A stretch of 64,000 nt of DNA from Clitopilus passeckerianus (Eukaryota; Basidiomycota; Agaricomycetes; Agaricales; Entolomataceae). Where the stretch lies: positions 868,001 through 932,000 of the forward strand of contig CALYLX010000066.1 in NCBI GenBank assembly GCA_944990035.1, in the 5' to 3' direction. Of this stretch, positions 45,673-55,847 are shown piece after piece. The translations under genes and the position numbers were made by a program. The notes under the pieces are model-generated. The model worked only from the letters and a program-made list of their open reading frames with translations, was not told the DNA's origin and made no database searches. The number at the start of each line of letters is the position of its first letter. Position 1 is the first letter of the stretch.

Positions 45673-46944
45673 ATGAGCGTCCTCTACCCAGGTAAGCCGC
45701 CCTCCGCAGCAAGTGCCATCCTCGTTCTCTATCTTCTGCAGATAACCCGAATCGTGCCCATCGAGTTCACGCACTAGCTACCAACATCGGCGAGCTCAAC
45801 TCTCGGATCAAGGATGGCAAGGAAGCACAAGCTCGCCTCAACCAGAAAATCTACGATCTTCTGGCGGCTAAGCTCAAGGCGCAGGGGAAGCCAAGCGTTG
45901 AGGATTGCATCAAAACTACGCTTTCGGAGAAGGATTTAAAGGAGTATCTTGATCTTCAGGGTATTTATGATGAGCACGACAAGGCCCTCGCTATTGTCCA
46001 CAAAGTCGCCACATTTGTGAGTCTCACTGGGGCAATCGGTAAGTTTTGACTCTGAGTTATCGCAGACCCCAGTCACTGATCAGTCTTCGTATTGTCTAGT
46101 GGGCCTTAGTACCATCGGTGCATTGAGTATTCAATATAGTGCCGCCTGCGCTACTCTCTCCACCGCAATAATTGCGGCATCGAAAGGGGGTACGTCACTG
46201 TCTTGGCACTCATACACCCTGAACGTACAATGCCTAATAGCTTTGGTCTAGCTGCCAAAACTTCAACTGAATTGATCAATGCTGCCGGTCAGGTCATTAA
46301 GGTCTCACGTCGAAATGCGGTCGTGGTTAAAGGAGGAGAAGTCGCTGCTGAGGCCGCGAAGGCGAACAGGATTGCTGAAAACATTGGTCGCGTTACTAAA
46401 GGCACCAAGATCTTGTTAGGCCTTACGGCTATTCTCGAAGCAGGTCTTCTGATCTACGAGGCCATCGAAGGAGCTCAACGCAGGGACATGTTGAGAGAGT
46501 GCGTGGTTCACGCAATAAGTTCAGTGAATTGCTAACACAGTATGCAGGAACATCAATGAGTTATGGTTCTCTCGCCTTGCCAGCAAGGAGAATCAACTGC
46601 GTCTAGATGGATATACGGGTGTTTTGAACGCATTGCAGGCATCGTTGGATTACGACCAACTCGTTGATGATTTAATCAAGGACGGAACTATCACTGCGGA
46701 AGAAGGTGAAAAGAAGAAGGGACAGAACCGGGAAAAGAAATTCGATATTGCGCTTAAGGATATGGCAAGTTCTTCGTAATTCTTAATTTCCTATGAGCAC
46801 CCCTGGCTGACTTGAAGTTGACAGCCGGTGGTAACCTCTCAGCAAACGTCCAAGGACCTGGAATTTCAGGATACGTCCTCTAAAGCATGGACTGACGAAG
46901 ATCCCCACCCCGAGTTCACCGCCACTGGTGAGATCAAGAAGTAA
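45673..46944 (+). CDS. Unknown helical protein with hydrophobic hairpin
   Basis: Six exons. MSVLYP splices to DNPNRAHRVHALATNIGELN, a long helical region (KDGKEAQARLNQKIYDLL), then a hydrophobic block (FVSLTGAIVGLSTIGALSI and CATLSTAIIAAS), a helical middle (ELINAAGQVIKVSRRN), a second hydrophobic segment (ILLGLTAILEAGLLIYEAI), and an acidic C-terminus ending GEIKK. About 295 residues, no signal peptide. One intron (about 46764-46825) appears to use a GC donor (GCAAGT). Long amphipathic helices around buried hydrophobic hairpins occur in helical membrane-inserting proteins, but I recognise no family and do not assign a function. Confidence 0.6.
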
Positions 46945-47199
46945 TGACAACTGCCCGCGTTACACGAGTGTCTTTTCCCGTAATGTAATCAATTTGTCGT
47001 TTAGTGTCCTCCGATCTTCTCTTCATGAACCGGCGGATGAAAGGCCAAATCAGTTGAGCTACTGTGCAAGTGATTTCGGACGTCTGAAGGGCCGTGATAA
47101 TTATCTAGCTGACGGCACTAGAAATTACCAGACGGGGGCACGCAGCCCTATCATAGGCTGTAGGCGACAGTGCACGAGCAGATATATTGCGATACCCTA

Positions 47200-48333
47200 G
47201 GGGTGCATATTCGTAAATTGTGGCTGCCCTGTGGGACCGTGCCGGTGATGGGCACACATTCGACTCAGGTTTTCATGTTTCTTTTTTTCAACCTCCATGA
47301 TCCAAATGACGCGTGGGGGATCTTTCCATCTGACACCCCGGAGGATACGAACCTCCGAGCCCAAGGAATTCCAAGCAGTATAGGAAGACGAATCTCATTG
47401 GTCGTGAGATTTGGATATTCGTCCGTAAAGGGAGTGCTGGAGGCGAACTAGGAGCAAAGGAGGGAAAACTGGGAGAGGACGTGAGGTGACGGTGACAAGC
47501 ACAAGCTGTCACATCCAATTTTCGCTCGCGCAGAACTGCCACCATCGTTATTGTCGATTCTCAAAGGGGTCAATGATCCTGGTCTACCTATGGGCCACTA
47601 CTTCTGGGCTGTATACTACGAAGGTACCACTACGAATCACAGCACTCTTCAAGAACATGCGATAACTGACGAACCCGCGGTTCCTCCAAGTGATTCAACA
47701 CTATCACCTGTGGGTGTCCATCCCTTTTGTGAAGTGCACGTTTTGTGGTACACCATCGCATCCGTTCCTACGTAGAAGATATCGATCCTGTCCTTCCCGG
47801 AGACCACAGCCAAGACCCGCTATCCAACCGCCTTCCCTCCTAGGTGCTACCATTTGTGGTGAACCCCACGATCTTGACCTACGGTAAAACGCGCAGCCGA
47901 GTCGATTTGTCAGTTTTTCGCTACCAACATTCTATATGGGCAGGCATAACTCACCAATGACGAAGACGTCTATACGATTAGTACCCCAGGAGACAGCTTC
48001 AGGGATACCAACAGGATTCGCACTCGAACTGATCTCATTCCATGACCTCCAAACCTTGCCATCCCATGCTTTATGCCGAACGGTCCCTCCTCTCGTGACC
48101 GCGCACGAATCCAGGCGGTCTGGGCCCCAAGTCACAACCTTTGGCGTGTCCAGAAAGGGCCCATCGAGATCCTGGAATGGTCCTTGCGTCCCCCCCCCCG
48201 ACCACCCCATCCCCTCCGCCCACCATTTGTGATAGATGCTCCCGTCCAATCCATGACCGAATATATCCAACCTCCCAGGTCCCCAGGAAACAGCGGACGG
48301 GGTATCTCTGAAGTACCCGCTGCCGGCAGGGGT
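47200..48333. repeat. 1.15-kb segmental duplicate, copy 2
   Basis: Counterpart of 39145-40300. Sequence is near identical from about 47503 to 48300 and diverged by indels at its left end. The copy is attached to the N-terminal half of lectin pseudogene G on its right and follows the unknown helical-protein gene on its left. Confidence 0.8.
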
Positions 48334-48679
48334 ACACCTGCGTATCGGGTGCGAGTGCGAGCACATGCAGTGATTTCGGGTATATGGACACAACTGTAGG
48401 TTTTGCTGCCCATCTTCTTTCGCCTGCATCCAGGGGCCTCCATTTCTCTTCCCATGAACCCGACGTCTTGTCCAAGTATCTCATATAGATTTGGGATTCG
48501 ACATCAATACCGAAGACATAAAAGTGGTCACCACAGAGCGCAGTGACGGGTTCGAAGGTGAATGGGCCACCGATGTTTTGCCAGGAAGAGTCTGCGGGGT
48601 TCCATTTGGTGCCGTCCCAGCTCTTATGATAGAAGTTCGAGTCGACACCCCGATACACAAGATTGATCCTGTTCGACAT
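47649..48679 (-). pseudogene. Beta-propeller lectin-like pseudogene G
   Basis: Unlike F, the N-terminal blades survive: MSNRINLVYRGVDSNFYHKS, FTFEPVTALCGDHFYVFGID, then KSLHVLALAPDTQVY. There a deletion of about 45 bases relative to F shifts the frame; blades 4-6 continue in another frame (GRLDIFGHGLDGSIYHKWW, DRLDSCAVTRGGTVRHKAW, NRIDVFVIG). The post-intron exon has the same two TAG stops as F. So the gene carries at least three lesions. Confidence 0.7.
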
Positions 48680-49005
48680 TGTTTGAACGTGCAACATGGA
48701 TAGGTTATGGATAGGAACAGAAGAAGGATTCACCCCGAAGTCGAATACATAAACTCGCTTGTTCTTGTTAAATATATTCCTTTTCACCCTCTGTATACCA
48801 AGCGGAGATAACGTTATCAATTGACAACATTCTCATTCAAACTGCCAACCACTTCTTAGACAGAAGATCGGCATCTAGGTCAAGTGACTACCCAGGATTC
48901 GAAGACAAGGAGCTCATCAAACGCCGGTGCGTAGATGGAGAAAACGGAGTCAGAACGACCTAGTTTTAGGAGATAGATCCTGACGGCCACAATATTCCCA
49001 TTCAA

Positions 49006-49011
49006 TATAAG
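49006..49011 (+). promoter_or_regulatory. TATA box of propeller lectin H
   Basis: TATAAG 60 bases upstream of the ATG at 49066; lectin I has ATAAATA at nearly the same distance. Confidence 0.45.
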
Positions 49012-49065
49012 AAGCCAGAAAACGCGCCATTGAATTTGTTTATTACACCCAATCTACTTCGCATT

Positions 49066-50153
49066 ATGACCACCTGGGGCGATAACCGCATTGATCTCAT
49101 TCGTCGAGGCTCGGATTCCTCGTTTCTTCACAAGTGGTGGGACGGAAAGCAGTTCAAATGGCTACCGTCTAAGGATTCTTGGAAGACGATCCCATCTAAG
49201 AACCAGATATTCACCCAAGAACCTGCCGTTGTCACTTGGGGTCCTGATTCACTCAAACTCTTCACCATAAACGCCGAATCCGTCCTCTGGTGCACGACGT
49301 ATAACCGTGTAACTGATCAATGGGAGGAAGGAACTTGCTCGATCTCCCCATCCAGCTGGTCTCAGCGACCCGCCGTTATCTCCCAGTATCCCAAATGGCT
49401 GAAGGTTGTAATGGTGGGGTACGACAACGAGCTGTATGAGCTTACTTATAATGGCAAAACTTGGTCCTCGCCCTTGAGTTTGGATAGATCCGTCAAAATC
49501 CTCGATCCTCCAAAACTTGTATCATGGGGACCTGACCGTCTGGACTTGTTTGCGAGGGGTACAGATGGCGTTCTGCGTCATAAAGTGTGGTCGGAGACGG
49601 GAGGGTGGGGAAGCTGGGAGAGCATGGGCCTAAGCACGAAGATCATTGCCCCCCCAAATGGAATTTCTCTCTGGCCAAAGCATCTGGACATCTTCGTTAT
49701 AGGAGAAGGCGGCGTCCTCTGGCGTAACTCCTACGATGGGACAAAATGGGCGCAGTGGATTGACATCGATGGCCCTTGGAGAGGAGTGCCAGAAGTTCTG
49801 TCGTGGGGTTCTGGACGTATCGACTTGTTCCTTGCAGGTGTGTAGTTTTCTCCCAGTAACCGATACAATCACTAATATAATTCCCAGAAAAAACCAATCG
49901 TATACACCATACGTGGTTCGACAAGGGTGAATGGCAGCCAACGGACCGACCACAGTGCTTGCCACATTTGCACATAGGGGATCGAGTCACTGCTGTGAGC
50001 TCAACCAAAGAACGGATCGATCTCTTTTTCGTCGACCCCAACGGCAAAGTAGGGTATCAGCATTACTCACGTCAAATGGGATGGCAGCCTAGTAGAACTA
50101 CGTATGAGAATTTAGGTGGTGCATCGATCTTTAGAATCGCCTCCGGCTCTTGA
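49066..50153 (+). CDS. Seven-bladed beta-propeller lectin-like protein H
   Basis: Two exons; intron about 49839-49887 after RIDLFLAG. Start chosen at MTTWGDNRIDLIRRGSD because lectin I begins alike. Blades include DRLDLFARGTDGVLRHKVW, KHLDIFVIGEGGVLWRNSY, then EKTNRIHHTWFDKGEWQP and ERIDLFFVDPNGKVGYQHY, ending LGGASIFRIASGS. About 345 residues, intact, no signal peptide. Head-to-tail with lectin I, its close paralogue; the pair looks like a recent tandem duplication. Confidence 0.75.
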
Positions 50154-50387
50154 AGAACCCGCCTCATGCAGTATTTACTGATCCTCCCTCACAATTAATC
50201 ATAAGCAAGCTGGCTGTCAATACATAAATGGATCTGTCAGCTACACATTGCTGGATTGAAGGAAAAGAAGCGTGTAGCCCGAATCAGCTGATGTGCCTTT
50301 CGAATTGGGATTGATCAAGTCCTGGCGATGACATCGAGAATGTTGATGGATGCTCCCTTGGAGGGAAATCTCGGGGAGGATAAGAGG

Positions 50388-50394
50388 ATAAATA
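50388..50394 (+). promoter_or_regulatory. TATA-like box of propeller lectin I
   Basis: ATAAATA 54 bases upstream of the ATG at 50448, matching the spacing in lectin H. Confidence 0.4.
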
Positions 50395-50447
50395 CAGGTA
50401 CAAGATATCTCCCAATACCCCCAGTATCATTCGTCTTAGCAACATCC

Positions 50448-51515
50448 ATGACATCTTGGGGCCCTAACAGGATAGATCTTGTTCATCGAGGCACAGGTAC
50501 CCAGTTTCTGCACAAATTCTGGAACGGAACAGAATGGAAGCCATCCAAGGATGAGTGGACGACGATCCTGGACAAAGTAACATGCATGCACGAACCTGTC
50601 GTTGTTCCTTGGGGAACCAATCGACTCTTCGCCTTCGTGACCGATTCAAGCTCCTGGCTTCGCCGCATATCGTACGATGGAGAGACAGATAAATGGGACG
50701 ACGAGTGGGCTAGCATGGACAACACCTACCCTTATCGGCCTTCTGCAATTGCGCAGTATCCGCACTGGATCAAGGTCATCGTGGGCGAATACTCGAACCA
50801 GTTGGTCGAATTCACATACGACGGCAAGACCTGGTCTACGGCCAACCGCCTTGGCGGGTCCTTTGTAGACCCACCTAAGCTCGTTTCATGGGGCCCTAAC
50901 CGTCTCGATATATTCGCCACGGGTATGGACAGGGAACTTCGGCATAAATTCTGGGATGGAAAAGTATGGGGAGAGTGGGAGGACATGGGAGCCAAGATCC
51001 TCGGCCAGCCGAATGCGGTTTCCTGGGGGCTGGATCGCATTGACCTATTCGCTATCGGACCCAGAGGCGATATGTATCGTAAATTCTATGATGGATATTC
51101 ATGGGGTGAATGGGATATCGATAAGTCTCGAATCTGGGTTGGCATACCCGAGGTTGTTTCTTGGGGTTCGGAACGCATTGACTTATTTCTGCTCGGTATT
51201 TTTGAAACATTTGGTCAAATTCGGACGAGGTCCTGACCACTTTTCTCAGGTAGCGACCGCAAGATACAGCATAGGTGGTACGATGAAGCCGGATGGCAGC
51301 CAGCCGACGGTCCCCAGAGGTTAGACATCAAACACATAGGGGATCGAGTCACTGCAGTTAGCCGGGAGAAGGGTCGCATCGATTTATTCCACATTAACGA
51401 GTACGGGAGGGTTTGCCACAACGCGTACAGTGTAGACATGGGTTGGACACCTGGTGGCCCAAGCACTGACAGTTTGGGAGGGGCGTCAACGACCAGAATT
51501 GGCTCTGGTTCCTAA
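50448..51515 (+). CDS. Seven-bladed beta-propeller lectin-like protein I
   Basis: Two exons; intron about 51197-51250 after RIDLFLLG. MTSWGPNRIDLVHRGTGTQF opens blade 1; others are NRLDIFATGMDRELRHKFW, DRIDLFAIGPRGDMYRKFY, and after the intron GSDRKIQHRWYDEAGWQP and GRIDLFHINEYGRVCHNAY, ending LGGASTTRIGSGS. About 338 residues, intact, cytosolic by absence of a signal. Its last third plus 3' flank is the template for the relic J at 54.1-54.5 kb. Confidence 0.75.
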
Positions 51516-51877
51516 GACGTTTTCGTGGATGCATTGCATTGTTGTAGAGGTTGCTCCAATCGAATCGAATCGCAGAAATGAATTGCGACTACCTAGTTGA
51601 AGTCGGCTTCAATAAGACTCCAGGTTTAGGTGAATGAAGCGCTGATGGTCGGCACTCTTCAGCGCGCATGTGGTGGCTGGAAAGAGAGTAGGATTTTTGT
51701 CATGTGAAATTGTCGTTGCCATCAATGAGCCACTGTGGTCGGGGCAAGGCACTGGCGATGGTTTGGCGGTGAGTCAGGGTGTATAAAATTATTTTTGGGG
51801 CCTAAAGTATTTGCCTTTAATGTTAATACTACGGGGGTAAGAACTTGGGTAAAAAGGTAACCAATTATCACGGTATT

Positions 51878-51970
51878 CTCTTCGCCTGGGAGGCGAAGCC
51901 AGCTTTCGCGCGTCCACGAATTCTGATCTCCGTGACAGGCGCTTGTACTAATCGATATACTATGCGAATG
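51878..51970 (-). pseudogene. tRNA-Asp-like relic 1
   Basis: Minus strand shows the D-arm (TAGTATATCGATTAGTA), a CTGTCAC anticodon loop (GTC) followed by an intron-like insert, and a T arm with TTCGCCT instead of TTCGACT. The acceptor stem has two mismatches and the T stem one, so it is unlikely to be functional. Confidence 0.55.
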
Positions 51971-52043
51971 TAGGCAGATCGACATGAACGTATAGGCCAA
52001 CTACCAATCGAATCGTACTCGAGCTTGGCACACATCTATACAC

Positions 52044-53791
52044 CTAAACTCCGTACCTCTCAACCCACCCCCTATGAAACCCCTCCATCTTCCCCACATA
52101 CTCCTCCACACCCGGACAAAGACAAGTCAACCGATAATGCCACTCTCCCTCTTTCTGTCCGAACCCGCTCCCAGGAACCACACATATCCCCGTCTCATCC
52201 AACAGCTCCAATGCATACATAGCATCCGGTTCTTTGCCGCTCCTCTTCGCTTCTTCGACAACTTTTTGGGAGAGGGTGATCTTGGGGAAGAGGTACATAG
52301 CCCCCAGCGATTCGACGCATGAGACACCTGCAAGTTGAGAGAGGCGCGTGGCCATGGTGTGTGTGCGGGATGCGAGTGCGGCGTGGATTGCGGAGGTCTC
52401 CGACTTCCAAACCTCGTATGAAGGATCTCCAGGTTGAGGCGGGCGCACCATCGTGTCCACGCCAATTTGACCTAACACAGGTGGGGGCCCTGAGATGTTT
52501 GACGGATACAGAGACCATCTTGTAGATGAGGGCGAGGATATCGGCAGTGATATTCTCGCACTCAAAATAACCTCCGCGGCGACCGCATTCGCCGAAGACG
52601 CCTTTCGAGATGGAGTGGAAGGAAAACAGAGGTACAGCGAATTGCTGCGACCGGACTACTTTCTTGAAGGATGTGAATTTGAGTGTGGGGTTGTGTATGT
52701 TGTTCTGATACACCTCATCCGCTAATAAGACGATCTTATTTTTCTCACACAATCGGACGATCTGCTCCTGTTCTTCGACGGTAAGAAGGGCGCCAGTGGG
52801 GTTGCCTGGGTTTATTACCACCAAAGCACGAGGGGTGACACCGTCTGCTTTTGCTTTCTCGAGAGCGGCTTTGATGTATTGAATGGATTTGGCCCAGTTT
52901 CTGGATTCGTCGAGGTGGTAAGGCAAAGGAACACCTCCATGCTCTGCTAACGCAGCCGTATATAATGGGTATTGCGGGATAGGGATCAATATCCCGTCCA
53001 TAGCCTGCGAGATGAGCATGTTGATAATTAGGGAGACACCTGCGGAGGCGCCGGTGGTGAGGAAAATATGGTTTGGATCAGAGGGGAAGTCGTCACGAGA
53101 AGATATGAAGGTGGCGACATTTTGGCGGATGAAGGGAATCCCTTGGGAGTGAGTGTAAGCACCTATGGAGCCGATGTGGTGGGAGAGTTCGTTAGAACGG
53201 GCGACGACGTCTGCAGGGAAGATGGGAGGTTCTATGGAGGCGAGGGGTGGGTATTCCATTAGGGCTGCGACCTGAAAAGGTAGAAGTGGGGTTAGGTCAA
53301 GAGAGGAGCCAAGAGAGATGATGAACGCGTACTTGTCTAAGAAAAGTCAAAGGTTTCTGGTCCAAGCCCTTCTGCTGTGGATTCCCGATGTTGGAACTGA
53401 TAACCCTGTCGAACGGTAAGCCATGATTGGGTTCTTTCAACTTCTCTCGGAGCTCTTCGGCTCTGATAGCCAGCTCACCGCGAACGGTGTATTGAACTTT
53501 GCTTGATGCTGGGTTCAAAGAGTCGATCGTTAAGATGGGTCCATCTGTGCTGGGAGGGGCGGAGGCCATATCTACGAGAGGTCGGTGTGGAGGGGAGGTA
53601 TCGTCGAGGAAGAGATGATCATTTATCGATTGGGGCGTGGCCTGGAGGCGGAGAGTGGAACTACTCTGAGATAGAGAACTCGGACCTTGAATAGACTCTT
53701 CGTCGGCATTGACTCGGTTTGGTCGGCCGCTGAAGAAGGGCTCGTGTTGGTGGACCTTATCGGCTACGCGGATCTGGTGACCCGTGGTCAA
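52044..53791 (-). pseudogene. Alanine aminotransferase-like gene, damaged copy A
   Basis: Close paralogue of the intact copy at 55.8-57.6 kb. It keeps EYPPLASIEPPIFPADV, TTGASAGVSLIINML, INPGNPTGALL (pyridoxal-phosphate-site region), ADEVYQ, SFHSISKGVFGECGRRGG (with the Schiff-base lysine) and GQIGVDTMVRPPQPGD. The frame breaks at 52490-52509, where 20 bases with GT and AG ends are extra relative to an in-frame join. The ATG that starts the mitochondrial leader in copy B is lost here; a downstream methionine (MASAPP, 53569) or the one at 53791 would be used. Either dead, or spliced by a tiny intron into a leaderless cytosolic form. Confidence 0.65.
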
Positions 53792-54111
53792 TTTATTTCG
53801 AGCTGGGCAGTGGTAAGTCGCAATTCGGAGGGGTGGTGAGTCAGACTCGACTCAATTGGAGGGTTGGGACCGGATATATTGACCTGGTAAAAACAGAGCG
53901 GTGGGTATGGTTGTACGAGAGCAAGGGTAATGTAGTGTAGAGCAAACTGGTAAAAAGGTATGAGAGCAGGATAGCTGTCGCGGAGATGCATATATCTCAG
54001 CGTTCAGTTTCGGTCGGGGATTTAATGAGTTGTAGGATTGACCAAAGGGACGTGGGCGGCGTTCCGCCATTGAATGGAGTCCACTAACATCGCGGTCATC
54101 GAGCCCGACCC

Positions 54112-54495
54112 GGCAGTCTGGGATTTGGGTTGGGCAAACCTGAGGTCGTGTCATGGAGCTTGGAGTGCATTGACCCCTTTCTGCTGGGTACCTTTTAAGA
54201 ATCTGTTCTGAGTCAGGCAAAGTGCCAGCGTTTCTTCTCAGGAAGCGATCACAAGATAAAGCATAGATGGTATGACGAATCCAGAGGGCAGCCACGCAAC
54301 GTCAACAAATGTTGGATGTCATATTGGGTCACTGTAGTTACTAGTCGGTAGAAGGGTCGCATCGACTTGTTGCACATCGAGTATGGGAGGGTTTGCCATA
54401 ACGCGTCTAGTCTAGACATGGGTTGGACACTCAGTGGCCCACAGGCTAAAAAGTTGGGAGAGAACTCGACGAATAGGATTGGTTCAAGGTTTTAA
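54112..54495 (+). pseudogene. Beta-propeller lectin relic J
   Basis: Matches lectin I from its last intron-proximal blade to the stop: PEVVSWSLECIDPFLLG, then after an intron-like gap GSDHKIKHRWYDES, KGRIDLLHIEYGRVCHNA and ending NSTNRIGSRF. A TAG at 54349-54351 replaces the Glu codon before KGRID and small indels occur. The first four to five blades are absent. The 3' flank (54510-54745) also matches that of lectin I (51530-51740). Confidence 0.7.
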
Positions 54496-54868
54496 GACGT
54501 TTTCCAGTACGCATTGCATTGTTGTGCAAGCTCCAAATACAGGAATCGTTCGCAGACCATAATTCAGAGCTATCTGGCGGATACAAGCTTCAGTACGAGT
54601 CTCACGACGTTGACAGGGCCACATACCCAGATAAATGAGGCAGAGGTCGGCACTCTTTAGCAATGGCATGCATGGTGACCGTTTGAAAGAGAATCGGGTT
54701 TGACACGTGAAATTGTCGCTGCCTCAACAATTCATGGGTGGGCATCTAGCGATATCTAGCAGTGGCAAGTCCGGAAGTGTGAAAAGCTTTGAATCGCCCG
54801 AAATATCTGTTCCCGCCGTGGAAAGCACGAGGGTCAAAAAAGGAAGGCCTTAATTGGACATCCTCTGA

Positions 54869-54964
54869 GTCTTCGCCTGGGAGTCGAACCCAGCTATCGC
54901 ACTTGAATTCTATGGGTTTTTGAAGAAAAGGCAGGCGCGTGTACTACCAATATACTAGTGAAGA
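54869..54964 (-). pseudogene. tRNA-Asp-like relic 2
   Basis: Good acceptor and T arm (GGGTTCGACTCCC) and D-arm, but the anticodon loop reads CTGCCTT and the intron is changed, so the identity is lost. Confidence 0.55.
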
Positions 54965-55409
54965 GTCATGAAATAGCCATGTAATGGCCAATATATACCT
55001 ACCATCTGGATGACTGGAACATTCGGTGTCGCTCTGTGAGCAACCAACTGTCTATCTACCTTCTATCAGGCTTATGGACTGAGATTCAGAAAGTATATGA
55101 TCGTTGAGGGTTCAAGTTGAATCTCTGAGATCTGGGGCGGGTATAGTTCGTGGAGAGAGGTGGCGTGAATTGGTTGTTTGGATGAGAGACAAGATCAGAC
55201 GTGGGATATGCAATAGGCGCCGGGAGAGCGCTTCAAACCACAGCTCCTTAAATAAATCCACTATCAAGTTTCCGATGAGTCTTTGGGCAACTCAAATACT
55301 CGTAGATAGCCATAGCAGAATCATACTAACGCCAGATAAATTGTCCGGCGGCTTTGACCGTGGAAATCATGCCAAAAAAACTTGATTGATTGTATACCAA
55401 TGGGATATT

Positions 55410-55466
55410 CTCTTCGCCTGGGAGTCAAACCCAGCCTTCGTGTATTAACCGATATACTAGCGGACG
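55410..55466 (-). pseudogene. tRNA-Asp-like relic 3, anticodon arm deleted
   Basis: Acceptor, T arm and D-arm halves are joined with the whole anticodon arm missing; total length only 57 bases. Confidence 0.55.
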
Positions 55467-55562
55467 GCTGATACTAAATGATACTAATGGATGTCGACCT
55501 ATCGGTAGAGATAAGAGAGTGGAATCAGACCGCGTAAAAATTCATTAGTAAAATTCAACATT

Positions 55563-55654
55563 CTCTTCGCCTGGGAAGTCGAACCCAGCTTTCGCGCGTC
55601 CGAAATGTTTTAAACCATGACAGGCGCGTGTACTAACCGATATACTAGCGAAGA
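55563..55654 (-). tRNA. tRNA-Asp (GTC), intron-containing, best of four copies
   Basis: Minus strand: acceptor TCTTCGC pairs with GCGAAGA, discriminator G as in tRNA-Asp; D-arm TAGTATATCGGTTAGTA; anticodon stem CGCGC/GCGCG around loop CTGTCAC with anticodon GTC, interrupted after position 37 by a 19-base intron, the canonical site; T stem CTGGG/CCCAG. The T loop has eight bases (TTCGACTT) instead of seven, so it may be a weak or dead copy. A and B boxes for polymerase III are recognisable. Confidence 0.6.
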
Positions 55655-55847
55655 GTTGATAAACATACTCTTGTTGATGATCAATACCTCTATCCACAAA
55701 TCGTATTCCAATCGTATATCATGTTCTACGGCAAATGGTGCTATGAGAATGTAGGTAGACAGGCATGAACGTGTGCATGTGGATCATTAGTATCCCTTGA
55801 CCAATTGCATCATGTCCAATCACTTCCATAAATCGCACCCCTCTAAC

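Noticed and set aside
47325..47365. GGTTCGTATCC on the minus strand, like a tRNA T arm or B box
   Set aside because: No acceptor, D or anticodon arm around it, and the base after GGTTCG does not fit the B-box consensus.
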